From Leidyana gryllorum EB-2025a (lineage: Eukaryota > Apicomplexa): a DNA stretch of 64,000 nt. The DNA lies in contig JBLWGC010000133.1 in assembly GCA_048772705.1 (NCBI GenBank), forward strand, positions 1 to 64,000, in the 5' to 3' direction. The notes under the pieces are model-generated. The model saw nothing but the letters and a program-made list of their open reading frames with translations, was not told where the DNA came from and searched no databases. The position numbers were made by a program, and so were the translations under genes. Of the stretch, positions 38,966-49,929 are shown in pieces. Every line of letters starts with the position of its first letter. The stretch's first letter is position 1.

Positions 38966-39514
38966 ATGCCATTTTTCGTGATTCAGTACATATTGCTCGG
39001 TGTCCTTCTCGCTGCGCATGGAGTCCATGCTAACGCTCTGAAGTTTGCTTCCATTGTGACCAAACGCGGCGTCCTTCCTGCCTTCCGCCACTTCTTGTTT
39101 GAACACGTATTGCAGACTGATGTAGAGGAGGTGTCGGTCACGGACTCCTTGATCCTTGCCGACAGCACATGGAAAGCTGAAAAGCTGTCTGACTCAGACT
39201 TGTCATTCGACGAGTCTATGTTATGGTTAGAACGCTTATTCAGCAGTACGTGTGAGAAAGTTACACAACGGCCCCTGTGTTACAAGGTTCGGGATATCTG
39301 TGCCGCATGGTTATTACATCAACACTGTGAAAGCTCATCCGCTTCAACTTCGGGTGTACCAGGTGATTGCAGTGCCCAGACAAAACATTTAGGTGCAGCC
39401 GAGTGCAAGCCCGACGCCTTCCGGGCTCCTGAGGCATGGAAACGGTCAACTCCCGGTGCTGAGGAACACGTGTTTGGAAAGGATTTCCGCAGGTCAAGAC
39501 CCAGTGAATTATAA
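38966..39514 (+). CDS. Small secreted Cys-containing protein 3
   Basis: Single exon, 182 residues from ATG 38966, which begins a strong signal peptide (MPFFVIQYILLGVLLAAHG). A helical domain carries FSSTCEKVTQRPLCYKVRDI then CAAWLLHQHC, the same Cys/Trp arrangement as the two genes before it. The last ~50 residues are Ser/Ala/Pro-rich. The stop TAA shares its last base with the ATG of the next gene (TAATG). A CACACGTGTG palindrome lies just upstream of the start. Confidence 0.65.
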   Translation: MPFFVIQYILLGVLLAAHGVHANALKFASIVTKRGVLPAFRHFLFEHVLQTDVEEVSVTDSLILADSTWKAEKLSDSDLSFDESMLWLERLFSSTCEKVTQRPLCYKVRDICAAWLLHQHCESSSASTSGVPGDCSAQTKHLGAAECKPDAFRAPEAWKRSTPGAEEHVFGKDFRRSRPSEL

Positions 39515-39915
39515 TGAAACCGGGAGGGATACTTTCTGCACTGTTGATATTGGTCACTTTGCGGGATGTGAATTGCTCTGTGACCTCCTCCATCACGATG
39601 AGTCGAGGCCCCATTCAAGCTTCACTCTCGGCCACCTCCGGGAAACACAAGTCGCAATCAAAAGGGGAGGCTGAACCAGCAACTGCAACGGAAAGCTCAA
39701 AACACGATGACATCTTCGAACCCCTGAAAGGTTTAGTTTCCTTCGTTGTGGGTCTTTCTGCGAAAGAGCGGGAAGCGATTCGGCACTTAGATCCGCATAT
39801 CGTGCAGGACTTCATTGGGCGACGGCTCGAGAAGTACACAAATGCGGACTCCATGTTTGCCGCGCTTCCTCAGGTTCTACAGAGCCTGATAGGCACAACG
39901 CAAGACGAACTCTGA
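39514..39915 (+). CDS. Small secreted protein 4
   Basis: Single exon, 133 residues; signal peptide MKPGGILSALLILVTLRDVN then a Ser/Lys/Thr-rich spacer and a helical C-terminal domain (GLVSFVVGLSAKEREAIRHL). The mature part has no Cys, so it is not an obvious member of the preceding set. Its start overlaps the stop of the preceding gene by one base. Confidence 0.6.
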   Translation: MKPGGILSALLILVTLRDVNCSVTSSITMSRGPIQASLSATSGKHKSQSKGEAEPATATESSKHDDIFEPLKGLVSFVVGLSAKEREAIRHLDPHIVQDFIGRRLEKYTNADSMFAALPQVLQSLIGTTQDEL

Positions 39916-40116
39916 CGATACTTGTCAAATGGAGCTGTTTTCAGCGTTCGTTACTCTCTTCCAGGCTTCTTCCCAGGACCCCAGTGGCTAGTTGGATTTG
40001 GCATCCATCGTCCTTTGCCTTTTGTTTTCCGGTCTGTGAGCGCTGGGTGATATGACCAGTCAGCAGTGAAAGACGGGCTACATGCGAATGAATTTTATGT
40101 TAACAAACTCGTCCGC

Positions 40117-42114
40117 TTACGGCAATTCTCTGAGAAAGTTGGCGGGGGTTCGTTGGTGCGCGTTAGGCTGAGTACCCTTTTCTTTCTGTGGTGGACGGCG
40201 AGTTTGTGTAGGAAGTGGGACGAAGTTGGGTCTCACCAGAATCCAAGCCCTGACCAGATCATAGATGACTTCTGGGGGAGCGTCAGTTTTGACGCTGAGA
40301 GGTTCTCTGTGAAAGAGTCCAACTCTGTAGCCCTTGTGCATGAGAGCCGACTTGAATTTGTCCAATTTGATCATTGATATCCTGGCTTGATTGCAGATCG
40401 AGGTCAACTTGTAGAAGAGAGGGACATCGGGTAATTCCTGCACGAATGGATGATGACGGTGAAGGTGTATGAACGGACTTACATCTTGACATGCGGAGAG
40501 GACACCTTTGATCTTGTCAAAGACTGACTTGGAGAGTGCTGTGAACTGGAAGGTACTCATCTCGTACTCGAAGCGGGCTTTGCAGGTGTCGAACCATTGG
40601 CGTTCCGGATCGATATCTTTATTAAGTTGGCCGTTGGCAATGAGTTGTCGAGTTTCGGCATTGAGGAAAGTTGTTGTGTCGGCCTCATTGATGAGGAGGG
40701 AGAGGTCTTGTGCTTTGGATCTATCCAACTCTTTGATGCAGTCGGCGACGAATGAGTCATCATGAAGGGGTCCCGCATAGAAGGGTCCAGCCATGTGGAG
40801 GGCGGCGTTGCACTCTGGGCAGTGTCCACCTCCGGGCATGAAGGACGGAAGCCTTCCGAGGACAAACTTTTTGCCGTCGTTGGCGTTTGGGCCAGGGAAG
40901 GTGTGTACTGTGGGTAAAGGTGTGGTTTGGGTACCGACGGTGGCGGAGGTTTGCGTGTCGTCGTGTTCCGTCTGCTCTGTGGCGGGTTGAGAGTCATTAA
41001 GGACGGTTTCTTCTCCTTCGGTTTTGGCAGTTTCTTCCGTGGGGGGCTCAGAGGTGGTTCGATCTCTGGAATTGCGTCTGCGTCGCTTGGCGGGTCTCTC
41101 AGCGTCATTTTTGGCTCTTCTCTCGACATATTGGCCAAAAGGCAATACGACAAAGTAGTCACAATTGCAGCATTGGATGGCCACGGCAGTTTGGCCGGCT
41201 ATGGAAGCGCACAAAAGTGGCTTATCTGTGACTTGAACGAATATTCTGACGTAGAAATCGACAGATATCGAGAGCAGCGGCTGCACATATCTCCGATTCT
41301 TCGCTGCAGTCATTTGCAGTTGATGTATCACCAAACTGAGGGGCATCCATGGTTGAGGTTTTACTTTATAGTCTTACCGAAGTGCCATTTCGTGGAGATA
41401 TCTGGCTTTTACAGTAGTGCCAGCGTATTTATAGAAGGCAACTTCTGGAGTGTTACCTCCCAAGACGGGCATATCGGTAGAGGTTATACAGAGAAGTCCT
41501 CCATCACGGGTGGCTCGGAGAGCAGACTCCATGAAGGGCGCAGCTGTGCCATAGGGATCAATGTCTACGACATCCCACTGATCTGTGCCGCATATGAATT
41601 CACCGCAGTGCATCAGGCGTGTAGCTTCTGCACATTGAGTTGACATTAATTCGGGTGGAACATTGTTTAATTCCATGTTGCGTTTAGCTCCTTCGACTGC
41701 TACGGGATCCATATCCGCGCTCGTGACATGAGCGAAAATTGATTGTGGCAATTCCAGCGCATACCGAATCGACCGTAAACCAGTGGCCGATAACGGTTCC
41801 AGGATGCGCAGCCCCTTGACCTCCGCCGGGATGTTGATAATATCTTTCCCATAACGGGCCGCCTTGGCTATCGCTTGGCCTGTGCGTCTCTGACCGAACA
41901 CCTTGATGACAACGAGACTCAAGTCCCGATTGAAAACCTGAGCAGGGTTGTAGAATAGAGTACCTCCTGCTGGGCTCTTGGGTGTGTTAGAGGCGTTGTC
42001 GCTCTCAGGCTCCGCCCGCTTGCGTGTGGGGTCCACCTTGCCCACCACACCTTCAGGCGCGATTCGTGCTAAACCCTCCTTGATGTACCCGCTGTCATCC
42101 TGCGTCCCCGGCAT
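40117..42114 (-). CDS. TRM1: tRNA (guanine-26-N2)-dimethyltransferase Trm1
   Basis: SAM-dependent enzyme that dimethylates G26 of nuclear and mitochondrial tRNAs. Exons 42114-41378, 41335-40483 and 40437-40117 (introns 42 and 45 nt) give 636 residues. SAM motif I is LEPLSATGLRSIRYALELP and motif II TSADMDPVAVEGAKRNMELN; the catalytic-type motif is VVDIDPYGTAAPFMES. RRYVQPLLSISVDFYVRIFV and the zinc pairs (CCNCDYF, HCPECNAALHMAGP) are family features. An acidic/Lys-Arg linker of about 85 residues separates the two Cys pairs. The C-terminal SALMHKGYRVGLFHREPLSV with KTDAPP fits Trm1. Its ATG lies 12 nt after the stop of the upstream gene. Confidence 0.93.
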
Positions 42115-42126
42115 GGTGCCAATTTT

Positions 42127-43945
42127 TCACCCTTCGCCCGAAAAAACTTGACCCCAGTCGAATCTACATCCCTTGACATTCGTGCCTGGGGTCTCTAGGC
42201 CCCGTAACCGATCAAATGCCCGATTAAACAACTCCTCTTCACATCGTTTCGCAACTGCTGGTGCATCCGGGCCCAATGCCAATGCCAAAGCTAATGCCTT
42301 GGCAATAGAAAAAGGCCATACTCTACAAGTATTGGGGTGTGTGTGTGCGAGCAAAGATGCTGGCCTGCCCGACTTACCCAGTGGGAAACGAGAAGCGATG
42401 CTGTGAGCCGTCCGACTTCCGAATTATCGCCACCCAACTCATGTCGTCGTCGTTCCAGTACACGGCTGCGCGAAATGTTACATGTTGGGAAGCTGCATGC
42501 TGAGTATGCAACTCACTGTCAGAGGGGCTGGTGTATGCCTCGGGCCATTCCGGGAGTCGAGGTGGTCCCAAAGCGATACGGCTGGCGATATTTGTGGCAG
42601 TGTCCATGGCTCTTTCAGACATCAACCATCCCGACGCCTCGTCTGTTACACTCAGAGGCACAATCTGCCGTACTATTGGCGGCAGTGTCTTTCTCAGTGC
42701 AACAGAGGTGTCGATGATCTGACTTTTCTCCTCCAGATTGGCTACGCTGACCTGTGCAACGGCGCCCCCGGGCTCCAGATCGATCGATGGACCTTCTTCG
42801 TCTCCACCAAAAATGTCAATACCCATTCCCCTGAGTTGTTTGAGCGCCGCAATCTCGGACTCGGTTAGGCCGACCAGGCTCTCCAGACAAGCCGCTAGTG
42901 TGCTGGCAGCTGGATTGATGATAGTTACTGTGCAAAGACAATTGCCGCCGCTTACTGGTTATGTCCAGACGATCGTTCCACTGAATCTTGTGTTTCCGCA
43001 ATATCGCTTTCTCTTCTATTATTGTGAGGACGGGAACCTTGACAGAGGGGAGTGACACAGTGCTATAGATAGCGCCGGCTGCAGCTGGGGCAGGAATGGG
43101 CAGACTTAGCTTCACCTCCAAGGGCGGGGAGGGTGATGTGGAACGTGCGTGCAGTTTGGATGGAGATGGTGTGCTACGTCCCCCATCAGTCCCTGAGTGA
43201 CTGTCGTGAGCACTCGGAGGCGACTTAACCGCCATGGCAGCCGAGCTGGCCTCAGCCGCAGCCAAATCATTTGACATCGAGCACAAGTTGCTACGAAGCG
43301 TCTCCTCGGGCATCTTGACGAGCAGCTGCAAAAGCTGAGCTAACGTCTCGTCTTTCAGCTTCCTTAGATCAATCCGTCGCGCTTTATCCCCATACTTCGC
43401 TTTTGTGGTCTCCACCAACCTAAGCAAAGAGGAGGATGTGTGCGAGTTCAACAAAGAGGCTCACTTGTTACGGAACTCGCGATCTCCTGGGATGAAATAT
43501 GTTGACATTTGGTATCGTTTGATGCAATTGTGACATCTCGCTTTGATGGTGTTGCTGTTCTTTCGGGCCTCGCGGGCTGATTGACAGTCTTTGGTACATT
43601 TTGCCCGCATCAGCTTGGTCCAGTAATATTGAGCCAACTCGTCGGCTTGTTGGTCTTCCAGTGGCATCTGACCAGTCATCGCGGGGCTCGGGAGACCCAG
43701 CAGTTGGGTGAGGAACTTGCAAAAGTAGGCCAAACATTCAGCACACAAGGTGGTGAGACTATGTCGAGCATTATACATCCAGAGAGATCTTGTGCTCACC
43801 TGCACTCTCCATTTCGGTTCTTCTGTTGACAGGTTTGAAGGCAAACTCCAGGCCTGATGTTAAGATACCAGTATTCTCTGACAGCATTGACCCTCGCTTC
43901 GGCTGCCCTTGTGAGAGGGGCCGAAGGGGGCTGGTTAGAAGTCAT
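42127..43945 (-). CDS. AP2-like DNA-binding protein with Cys-rich N terminus
   Basis: Exons 43945-43800, 43758-43465, 43419-42956, 42894-42378 and 42322-42127 (introns 41, 45, 61 and 55 nt) give 538 residues; all phases agree. The N-terminal ~115 residues contain many Cys (VCLQTCQQKNRNGECS, LCAECLAYFC, KCTKDC, ARCHNC), probably binding zinc. The middle is Ser/Pro-rich. Near the C terminus AAVYWNDDDMSWVAIIRKSD then HRFSFPTGVWPFSIAKALA has the three-strand plus helix pattern of AP2/ApiAP2 domains. A DNA-binding regulator is likely but not proven. Divergent from HAP2 with 99 bp between starts. Confidence 0.6.
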
Positions 43946-44044
43946 AAGGGGTTGGCGCTGTCACACGCACCGACCCCACAGCCGCATGGCACGTGTAAGT
44001 CATTTTGTATTCTGTAGATACAAACTTCGCGCGGGTGTGAACGA

Positions 44045-47000
44045 ATGAAGTTGGCCCTTTCAGCTTATCTACTTTTGCTAGCTGATGGAGCCCTCTTCAC
44101 ACGCAACACGTATTGTGAGTCCAAGTCTGCACGAAGCGAGCACACCCATGGTGGCTCGGTGAATCCGTGTCGCGAAGTACTGTCTGGGCTTGTCCACCTA
44201 GACCACGATCAGGTTGGATCGTTCGCAATCACTCGTAAACTTCCCCTTAGGCTTTCGAGTTCGAAACATTGTCGTTCGAACGCGCTATTAACGGTACAGG
44301 CACCGATGTTGAGATGAGTCTCAAAGTGGAGAAGTCACCGCTCTTAATCGTCTATAATCTCGAGTTCCAGAAGGTAAGCACTCGTGTGTGGCTTACTGTG
44401 AAAGCGTGTCTCCAGGATGTTCCCGCGGGATTCGCTGAGAGTGCAATCGACTACCCGTGGTCCCACGCCCCAGCCAACGGCGCATGGCGTAATCACGACT
44501 TCGAACGTGGTCGCTGTAAACGTTTGTGTAAGTCATCGGATTGAATCTTCGTCCATCTCGACTGCTCAGTGGTTGGAGAACACCCCATGTACGATGCAGT
44601 GCAAGATCGCAATATGACATCTGTATTGGACAATGGCCGGGTGTGTGCGTGCACGAAGAGCGGGTACCTGACTGGCGACTACAGCGACACCAAACGTTCT
44701 TCACAAACCTGCAACAGTTGGAGTGCGCTATTCAAACCGGGAACTTCAATATGGGCAACACGATTTTGTCCGAGTTTAGTCGGACCGTGGTATGCGGCTT
44801 ATCAATTGACCAGCTGGCGATGGGAATTCCAGATCCGTGTGACCTTGGAGTGGACACCTCGGAGTGACATCAATGGACACACCCCTGACGTTACTGTTCA
44901 GCGAATGTACCACTTGAACTGGACTCAGCCCGAATTCTATGATGAGGAATTTGACTTTACGTTCCGAATGCTTTTTAGTGTACCCCAATCGGGTGCTCAA
45001 CCCCCCGATCTATCCCGACGCTACATGCTCTTGGTGCCCAAATCTCGAGTACCAGACGACTTCGTAATGACCAGCGAAGTACACTTTGGGCCCCATGTCC
45101 GATCCACTACACTTGATGCTCCTCCATCTCAATCACAATTTGTTACCACGCCTGATAAGGACGTCCCAAAACGCAGACTGAGGGAGAAGGAAACCGACGA
45201 ACAACAACAACCAGCAGCCAATTCAGATGAAGGAGCAAAAGGGCGCGGAGGAAAACAGGAAGAGGTTGAAGGCCAAGAAGGTGATGAGAAGAAGGGTGAA
45301 GGCGAAAAGAAGGACGAGCGCGAGGAAGGGGAAGAGGGCGATGAGCTTCCTGTGCCCACCGATTTCTCTGTGGATTGTTTGCCAGCGCCCATCAGGGCAT
45401 TGAATACTCGCAGAAGCACCTCGCTTCTGGTACCGTGGGAGGAAGTCGATCTGTCAGGAGCTTCGTGTGACAAGTTGGGGGTTTCTCTTTCTCGCTGGGC
45501 GCAGGAAATGGGGGTACCATATCATTATCACCATCTCGATGACGACTACCCCAGATGGTTAGCACGCCCGCACTTCTGTACAGGGCGCACCGGAGACTGT
45601 ATGCGCAATCAACCCATGGGTCTGTTGCGAGGGGATCGCGAACGACTGATCGCCGGACGCCCTCCAATGTACATCTTGACAGCACAACCGCTACCTGCCT
45701 GGTCGCCAATCGGGCCTTTTCTGTTGTCGGGAACACCGGATCTCTTGGAACGTCGAGTAGACCCAGACAACCGCACGGTGGCTGAGGAGGAGATACCACA
45801 ACCCGATCTGCTGGCTTGGCCAACAGCAATGGGTCACTCGACGTCATTGGAGCTGATTCTGAATGCGACTGAGATCTCTTATATGGAAAGGCCCAGTCGA
45901 GGAAGCATCCAAGACATAGGCATCGTAACTGCCGAACTGGGAAAAAAGATGCTCATGACCGTTCAAGTACACAACGAAGACATAGAAACGTCGCGATTCA
46001 CTCTTGGCAGCTCCCCGTGCACGCCGATTCTGCCTCAGGGCGAGGATTCTGATTTCGACGACGAAGAAGAAGAAGAAGAAGAGGAGGCCGTTATGGCTGT
46101 CTTTGAGCCCGATCTGCGAGCGATCGCTGAAGACCAGGCCGAAGAGATCCCTCTTGAGAGGGAAGAGGAGTTTGTGGTGTTGCGGCCCAAGAAGAGACGG
46201 GAAAGCCCGATCCAGATCGCCCCCGTCTCCCACTCATTGCAGGGACTCGAGACCGTTACCTTCGTCCTCACTGCCGAACGCACGGTTTCTTGGCGAAAGA
46301 CACAGTACCAATGTGGCATTAGACTCCTCAATGCCAAGGGTGCCAGCGTGGATGAGCGGCCCGTGCTGGTTGAGTTTGAGAAGAAAGAAATAGAAATCAG
46401 CGCTATAGCGACCGCTGCCCCGGTAGTGGAAGAGGAAATCATCATCGTACCGAAAGTAAGGCACTTCACAGTATACACTCTCACTTTCAATTGTGCAGGA
46501 GAAGAATGTCGACGAGGGACCGTTCATAATCGAGGAGGAGGAGGAGGTGGGCTTATGGGCTCGCCTCCGTTCCACACTGGCTTCCGCCTTTGCCTGGGGA
46601 CCAGCACTGGGTGACGACGGTGACGGGACATGTGGCTGTCGTTGGTATCAACCTTTGTGTTCTCTCACTAACATTTGGATCTGCGTCTCGAGCATCAAAC
46701 AGATGATCGTGATGTCATTGACAGGTTTGTTGGCGCTTAGTATTCTATTGATTTGCGGTCCAACGCTGTTGAGATGCTGTTGTGGAACCTGCAGCTGTTT
46801 GAGCTTCGTCGGTCGGCGGTGGAAGAAGGCAGCGCGTCGGAGTCTGCAGGCTGCAAAGGTTGAAGGGATGTCTCTCAATGGCCTCAGCTCCATGCCCACT
46901 GCCGAGCACACACCTGCCAACGCTGCGCGTTTGGAAGCCCAAAAGATGGCTGCTGGATTCAACCTCGGACCACAAGCACCCATGGATCCGTTCCTGCTGA

Positions 47001-48361
47001 ACGCCCAGATGCAACAGAACTGGCTGAAACCTTTGCAGCTACCTGGACCCGTGTACGGCGACATGATGCATCCCAACAACCCGTCAGGGGCGTATGCCGG
47101 GAATAATCCGTTGATGTGGGGCATCCCAATGAACTTCCCCCACACCTTTCTGCGGCACCATCCAGCCCTCAAGGGACACCCGCAGATGTTTGGGGCCACC
47201 GCCGAGCAGGATCTGTGGATGTCCTGCAACAGAGCGCTCATGGGAGGTCAGATGGAGGCCAACAATTGTTTACCGTGGGCCGCCACCGCAGGTGGTGTTT
47301 CTCCCAGGATGCTGGCACAACCTCAGCCTTCATCAGACGACTTGCTGCCAGGAATGATGATGAATGGCCCCGGGGGGGCAGGTGGTATGAAGGGCAATCT
47401 TCTTCAGCACACGGGTGGAGCATCGATGCAGCGCCCTGGCACCGCAGCACCGCCACCTACGATGACCACCGGACGACCTCCTCCGCCACCCTTCCTGAGC
47501 AGATCTCAAGTTGGGCGTTCCTGCTGCAAAGACGAGGATCCCGGGAGTGCTCGGCTTACGCGCGGTCGCGGCGTTCGTGGAGGTGGAACCGGAGGGGGAA
47601 GCTCGAGTGATGACGAGGCTACGGATCGAGCCCCAAAACGCAAATTTGAGCGTTACTTCTGTTGGTCTCCGCCCCGCAATAGACGAGGCACTTCTGCCAC
47701 TGCAGCGGGTCCCGCCAGCGAACGACACCCGATGGCGAGTGGTCGTCACATGGACCACCAGACTCATCAGCAGCAGCAGCAGAACAACTTTACTCGACAA
47801 CATCCTTTCATTGGCGCTTCTTCATCATTGAGATCGTCTGGTGGACACGACTTTGGACGTGATCACCGTCGGTACGATCCGAGCCCACCGGTGGCTCCGC
47901 TTTTCCCTATTATGTTTACGGGCCCCGGCGACTTTTCAGACTCGCCGATGGATTCTCCTCTGATCCGGAACCATCAGAGACCCCCTGTGCACATGTTTGA
48001 CCATTCAACTCGCTATGGCCGATTTGGACCTCCAGCTGCCTCACAAGGACCAATTATTGTCGAAGTTGAGGAACGAACGACTGAAAGGTCGAAAGTATCT
48101 TCTGCTCAAATGGCTGCTGGTGAGTCAAACTCGGCGAGTATGGCTGGCCTGACTGCAGCTGCTCCCCTGTCCCACACGAACCTGTCTCACCGCTTTGCTC
48201 CCGGCCACCTTCCACCGGCTATCGCTGATGATCCCACCCGCCAGGAGTCCTCAGCACCGCCTGTGGGTTCTCACTCTTCCTCTGACCCTTCTCAGCCCCA
48301 ATCACCGGCCGCGTCGGAGGCGGAGGCGGAAGAGGAGGAGCTGATTGACGATCACCAGTGA
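44045..48361 (+). CDS. HAP2: HAP2/GCS1 gamete fusion protein with very long cytoplasmic tail
   Basis: Class II-type membrane fusogen used in gamete fusion across eukaryotes. Exons 44045-44212, 44251-44373, 44416-44527, 44570-46455 and 46499-48361 (introns 38, 42, 42 and 43 nt) give 1383 residues in phase. A signal peptide (MKLALSAYLLLLADG) is followed by the N-terminal fold (VYNLEFQKDVPAGFAE) and the CACTKSG...TCNSW cysteines with WRWEFQIRVTLEW. The HAP2-GCS1 core LLVPWEEVDLSGASCDKLGV then CTGRTGDCMRNQP lies at ~420-485. Acidic, Lys/Glu-rich insertions lie at ~340-395 and ~630. A membrane segment at ~832-853 (MIVMSLTGLLALSILLI) is followed by a CCCGTC motif and a ~530-residue Gly/Pro/His-rich tail. 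Indicates a sexual stage. Confidence 0.95.
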
Positions 48362-48734
48362 TCTTGATGCACTGGCCGCCCGCCCCAACATCTCTCACTG
48401 CTTCCTGCTCGTAATGAGAATCGCATCTCGTTTCTTTTTCAGGCGAACCAGCTGGCAGAAGTGAGGGCATTTCCTATGTGAGGAGGCGACGCGCGCGGTC
48501 TCTTCATCGCGGCAGAATTCGCCGGTCGTCGTTGGGGCGGCGACAACACTTTTCGATCGGGAGTTATAGATAGCTAGTTAGCGTGTCTTGTTGACGTTTA
48601 CGTTTATATTGACCTCAAAAGCGATGTTTTGGCCATTGTGCTTAAATGGCCGTCAATGTAACTGTGGTCATCGGTTTGGTGCATTGTCACCCCCTTTTCG
48701 GAAGGGTAGGGTCTTTAAATTTTTTCCTGGCAGG
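48362..48734. other. Intergenic interval between HAP2 and RPB10
   Basis: About 370 bases. Nothing coding is supported; it should hold the HAP2 3' UTR and RPB10 promoter. Confidence 0.5.
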
Positions 48735-49049
48735 ATGATCATTCCCATTCGGTGCTTCAGTTGTGGGAAGGTTTTAGGGGACAAATGGGAATCATATGTT
48801 CTCATGTTGGCGGAAGGGCTCGAAGAAGGGTGAGTGGACCGTTGAGAGGGGTGTTCTGATTGAAAATTCTCCTCAGTCAAGCGTTGGCCAAGTTGAATTT
48901 GGAGCGCTATTGCTGCAAACGTATGATGCTGGGACACGTTGACTTCGTTGAGAAGCTTCTCTGTTATAACCGTAGGTCCAATGAGTTTGATAGCTCTGTA
49001 ACACGTCATTTCAGCTCACGAAAAGCGTACTGCGAATGACAACGAATGA
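48735..49049 (+). CDS. RPB10: RNA polymerase I/II/III subunit RPB10 (RPABC5)
   Basis: Small zinc-binding subunit shared by the three nuclear RNA polymerases. Exons 48735-48829, 48877-48971 and 49015-49049 (introns 47 and 43 nt) give 74 residues, close to the usual 65-71. [19 protein letters not shown] at the start and [20 protein letters not shown], given by the spliced reading except at one residue (FVEKL in the sequence), are the two conserved blocks with the CxxC and CC zinc ligands. The short C-terminal extension [10 protein letters not shown] is lineage-specific. Confidence 0.97.
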
Positions 49050-49929
49050 GCTTCTTTGCTCTTCTTATTTAGTTGGACGGATTATAGGAGGTGAGGGGAA
49101 GACAAAAAAGAGGGTCTCCTCCTTTCCGAGGCAACATCCTGCTGACCCATATCCAACTTGCCTGTGGAGCTGGCCACCCAGATGTTCATATGAGATGCAT
49201 ATATGCTGATAATAACACACACCTCCATATCTCACGTTATTTGAACAACATCAACAGATAAGAGATATCCGAACGACTGACTGACTAACTAACTGAGCTA
49301 CCAATCAGCGCGAGTCCCTCCTACGCCGTCGTCTCTGTTACATTGGGGAAGATTGGGTGCACTTCAAAGGATCTGTCTGAGAGTGATCTCCCAACCATTC
49401 ATTAGACAGTGTCTCTCGAGTGAATTCTCCCCATCAACCCACGTCCGGCCAGCCAGTCATTGTTGAAGCCGACCGTTCGCACTTAGAGACGAGTTGTGGC
49501 ACATTGGCATCGCCAGTTGGGCGATTTTAATGTGCGAAACCTCACATTGGCACCATTCTAACCCCTCTGTCCCTCGGCACCAAAGAGAGATCGCATAGCG
49601 GGACGAGTTCGTTTGAATAGCACGTAGCCCACTCAGATAGCCGGACGAGTAGGCCACTCAAATAGCAATCTCGCACTCTTTCTGGTCAGTGACGGTCGCA
49701 TTGGGAGCTCTCCTCACCAAACCACTGCAGTCTGAAGAGAAGGTGGGGTGTGGTTCCAATCTGATGAGTAATGGATTTGAGCCTCTCCTCAATTGGTGAG
49801 AATAGGAGGGGAATCTTTCCTGCGCCACACAGGCATTTTTTCGCACATTCGCAATGGGCCCAGACAGGAGCCCTCCACTGCGGTCCGAGCAGGGCGGCAG
49901 GTAAGGTGTGTGTGAGAGCGTTGGATACA
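49050..49929. other. Longest intergenic interval in the right half
   Basis: About 880 bases without a supported gene. It includes a degenerate tetranucleotide run (GACTGACTAACTAAC near 49277) and Ser/Arg-coding open frames on the minus strand, which look like shadows. No tRNA or other RNA gene was recognised by eye. Confidence 0.5.

Noticed and set aside
43461-43844. Separate small gene read in another frame at the AP2-like N terminus
   Set aside because: Most of it is exon 2 of the AP2-like gene. Its 5' part is out of frame with exon 1, and phase agreement supports the start at 43945.
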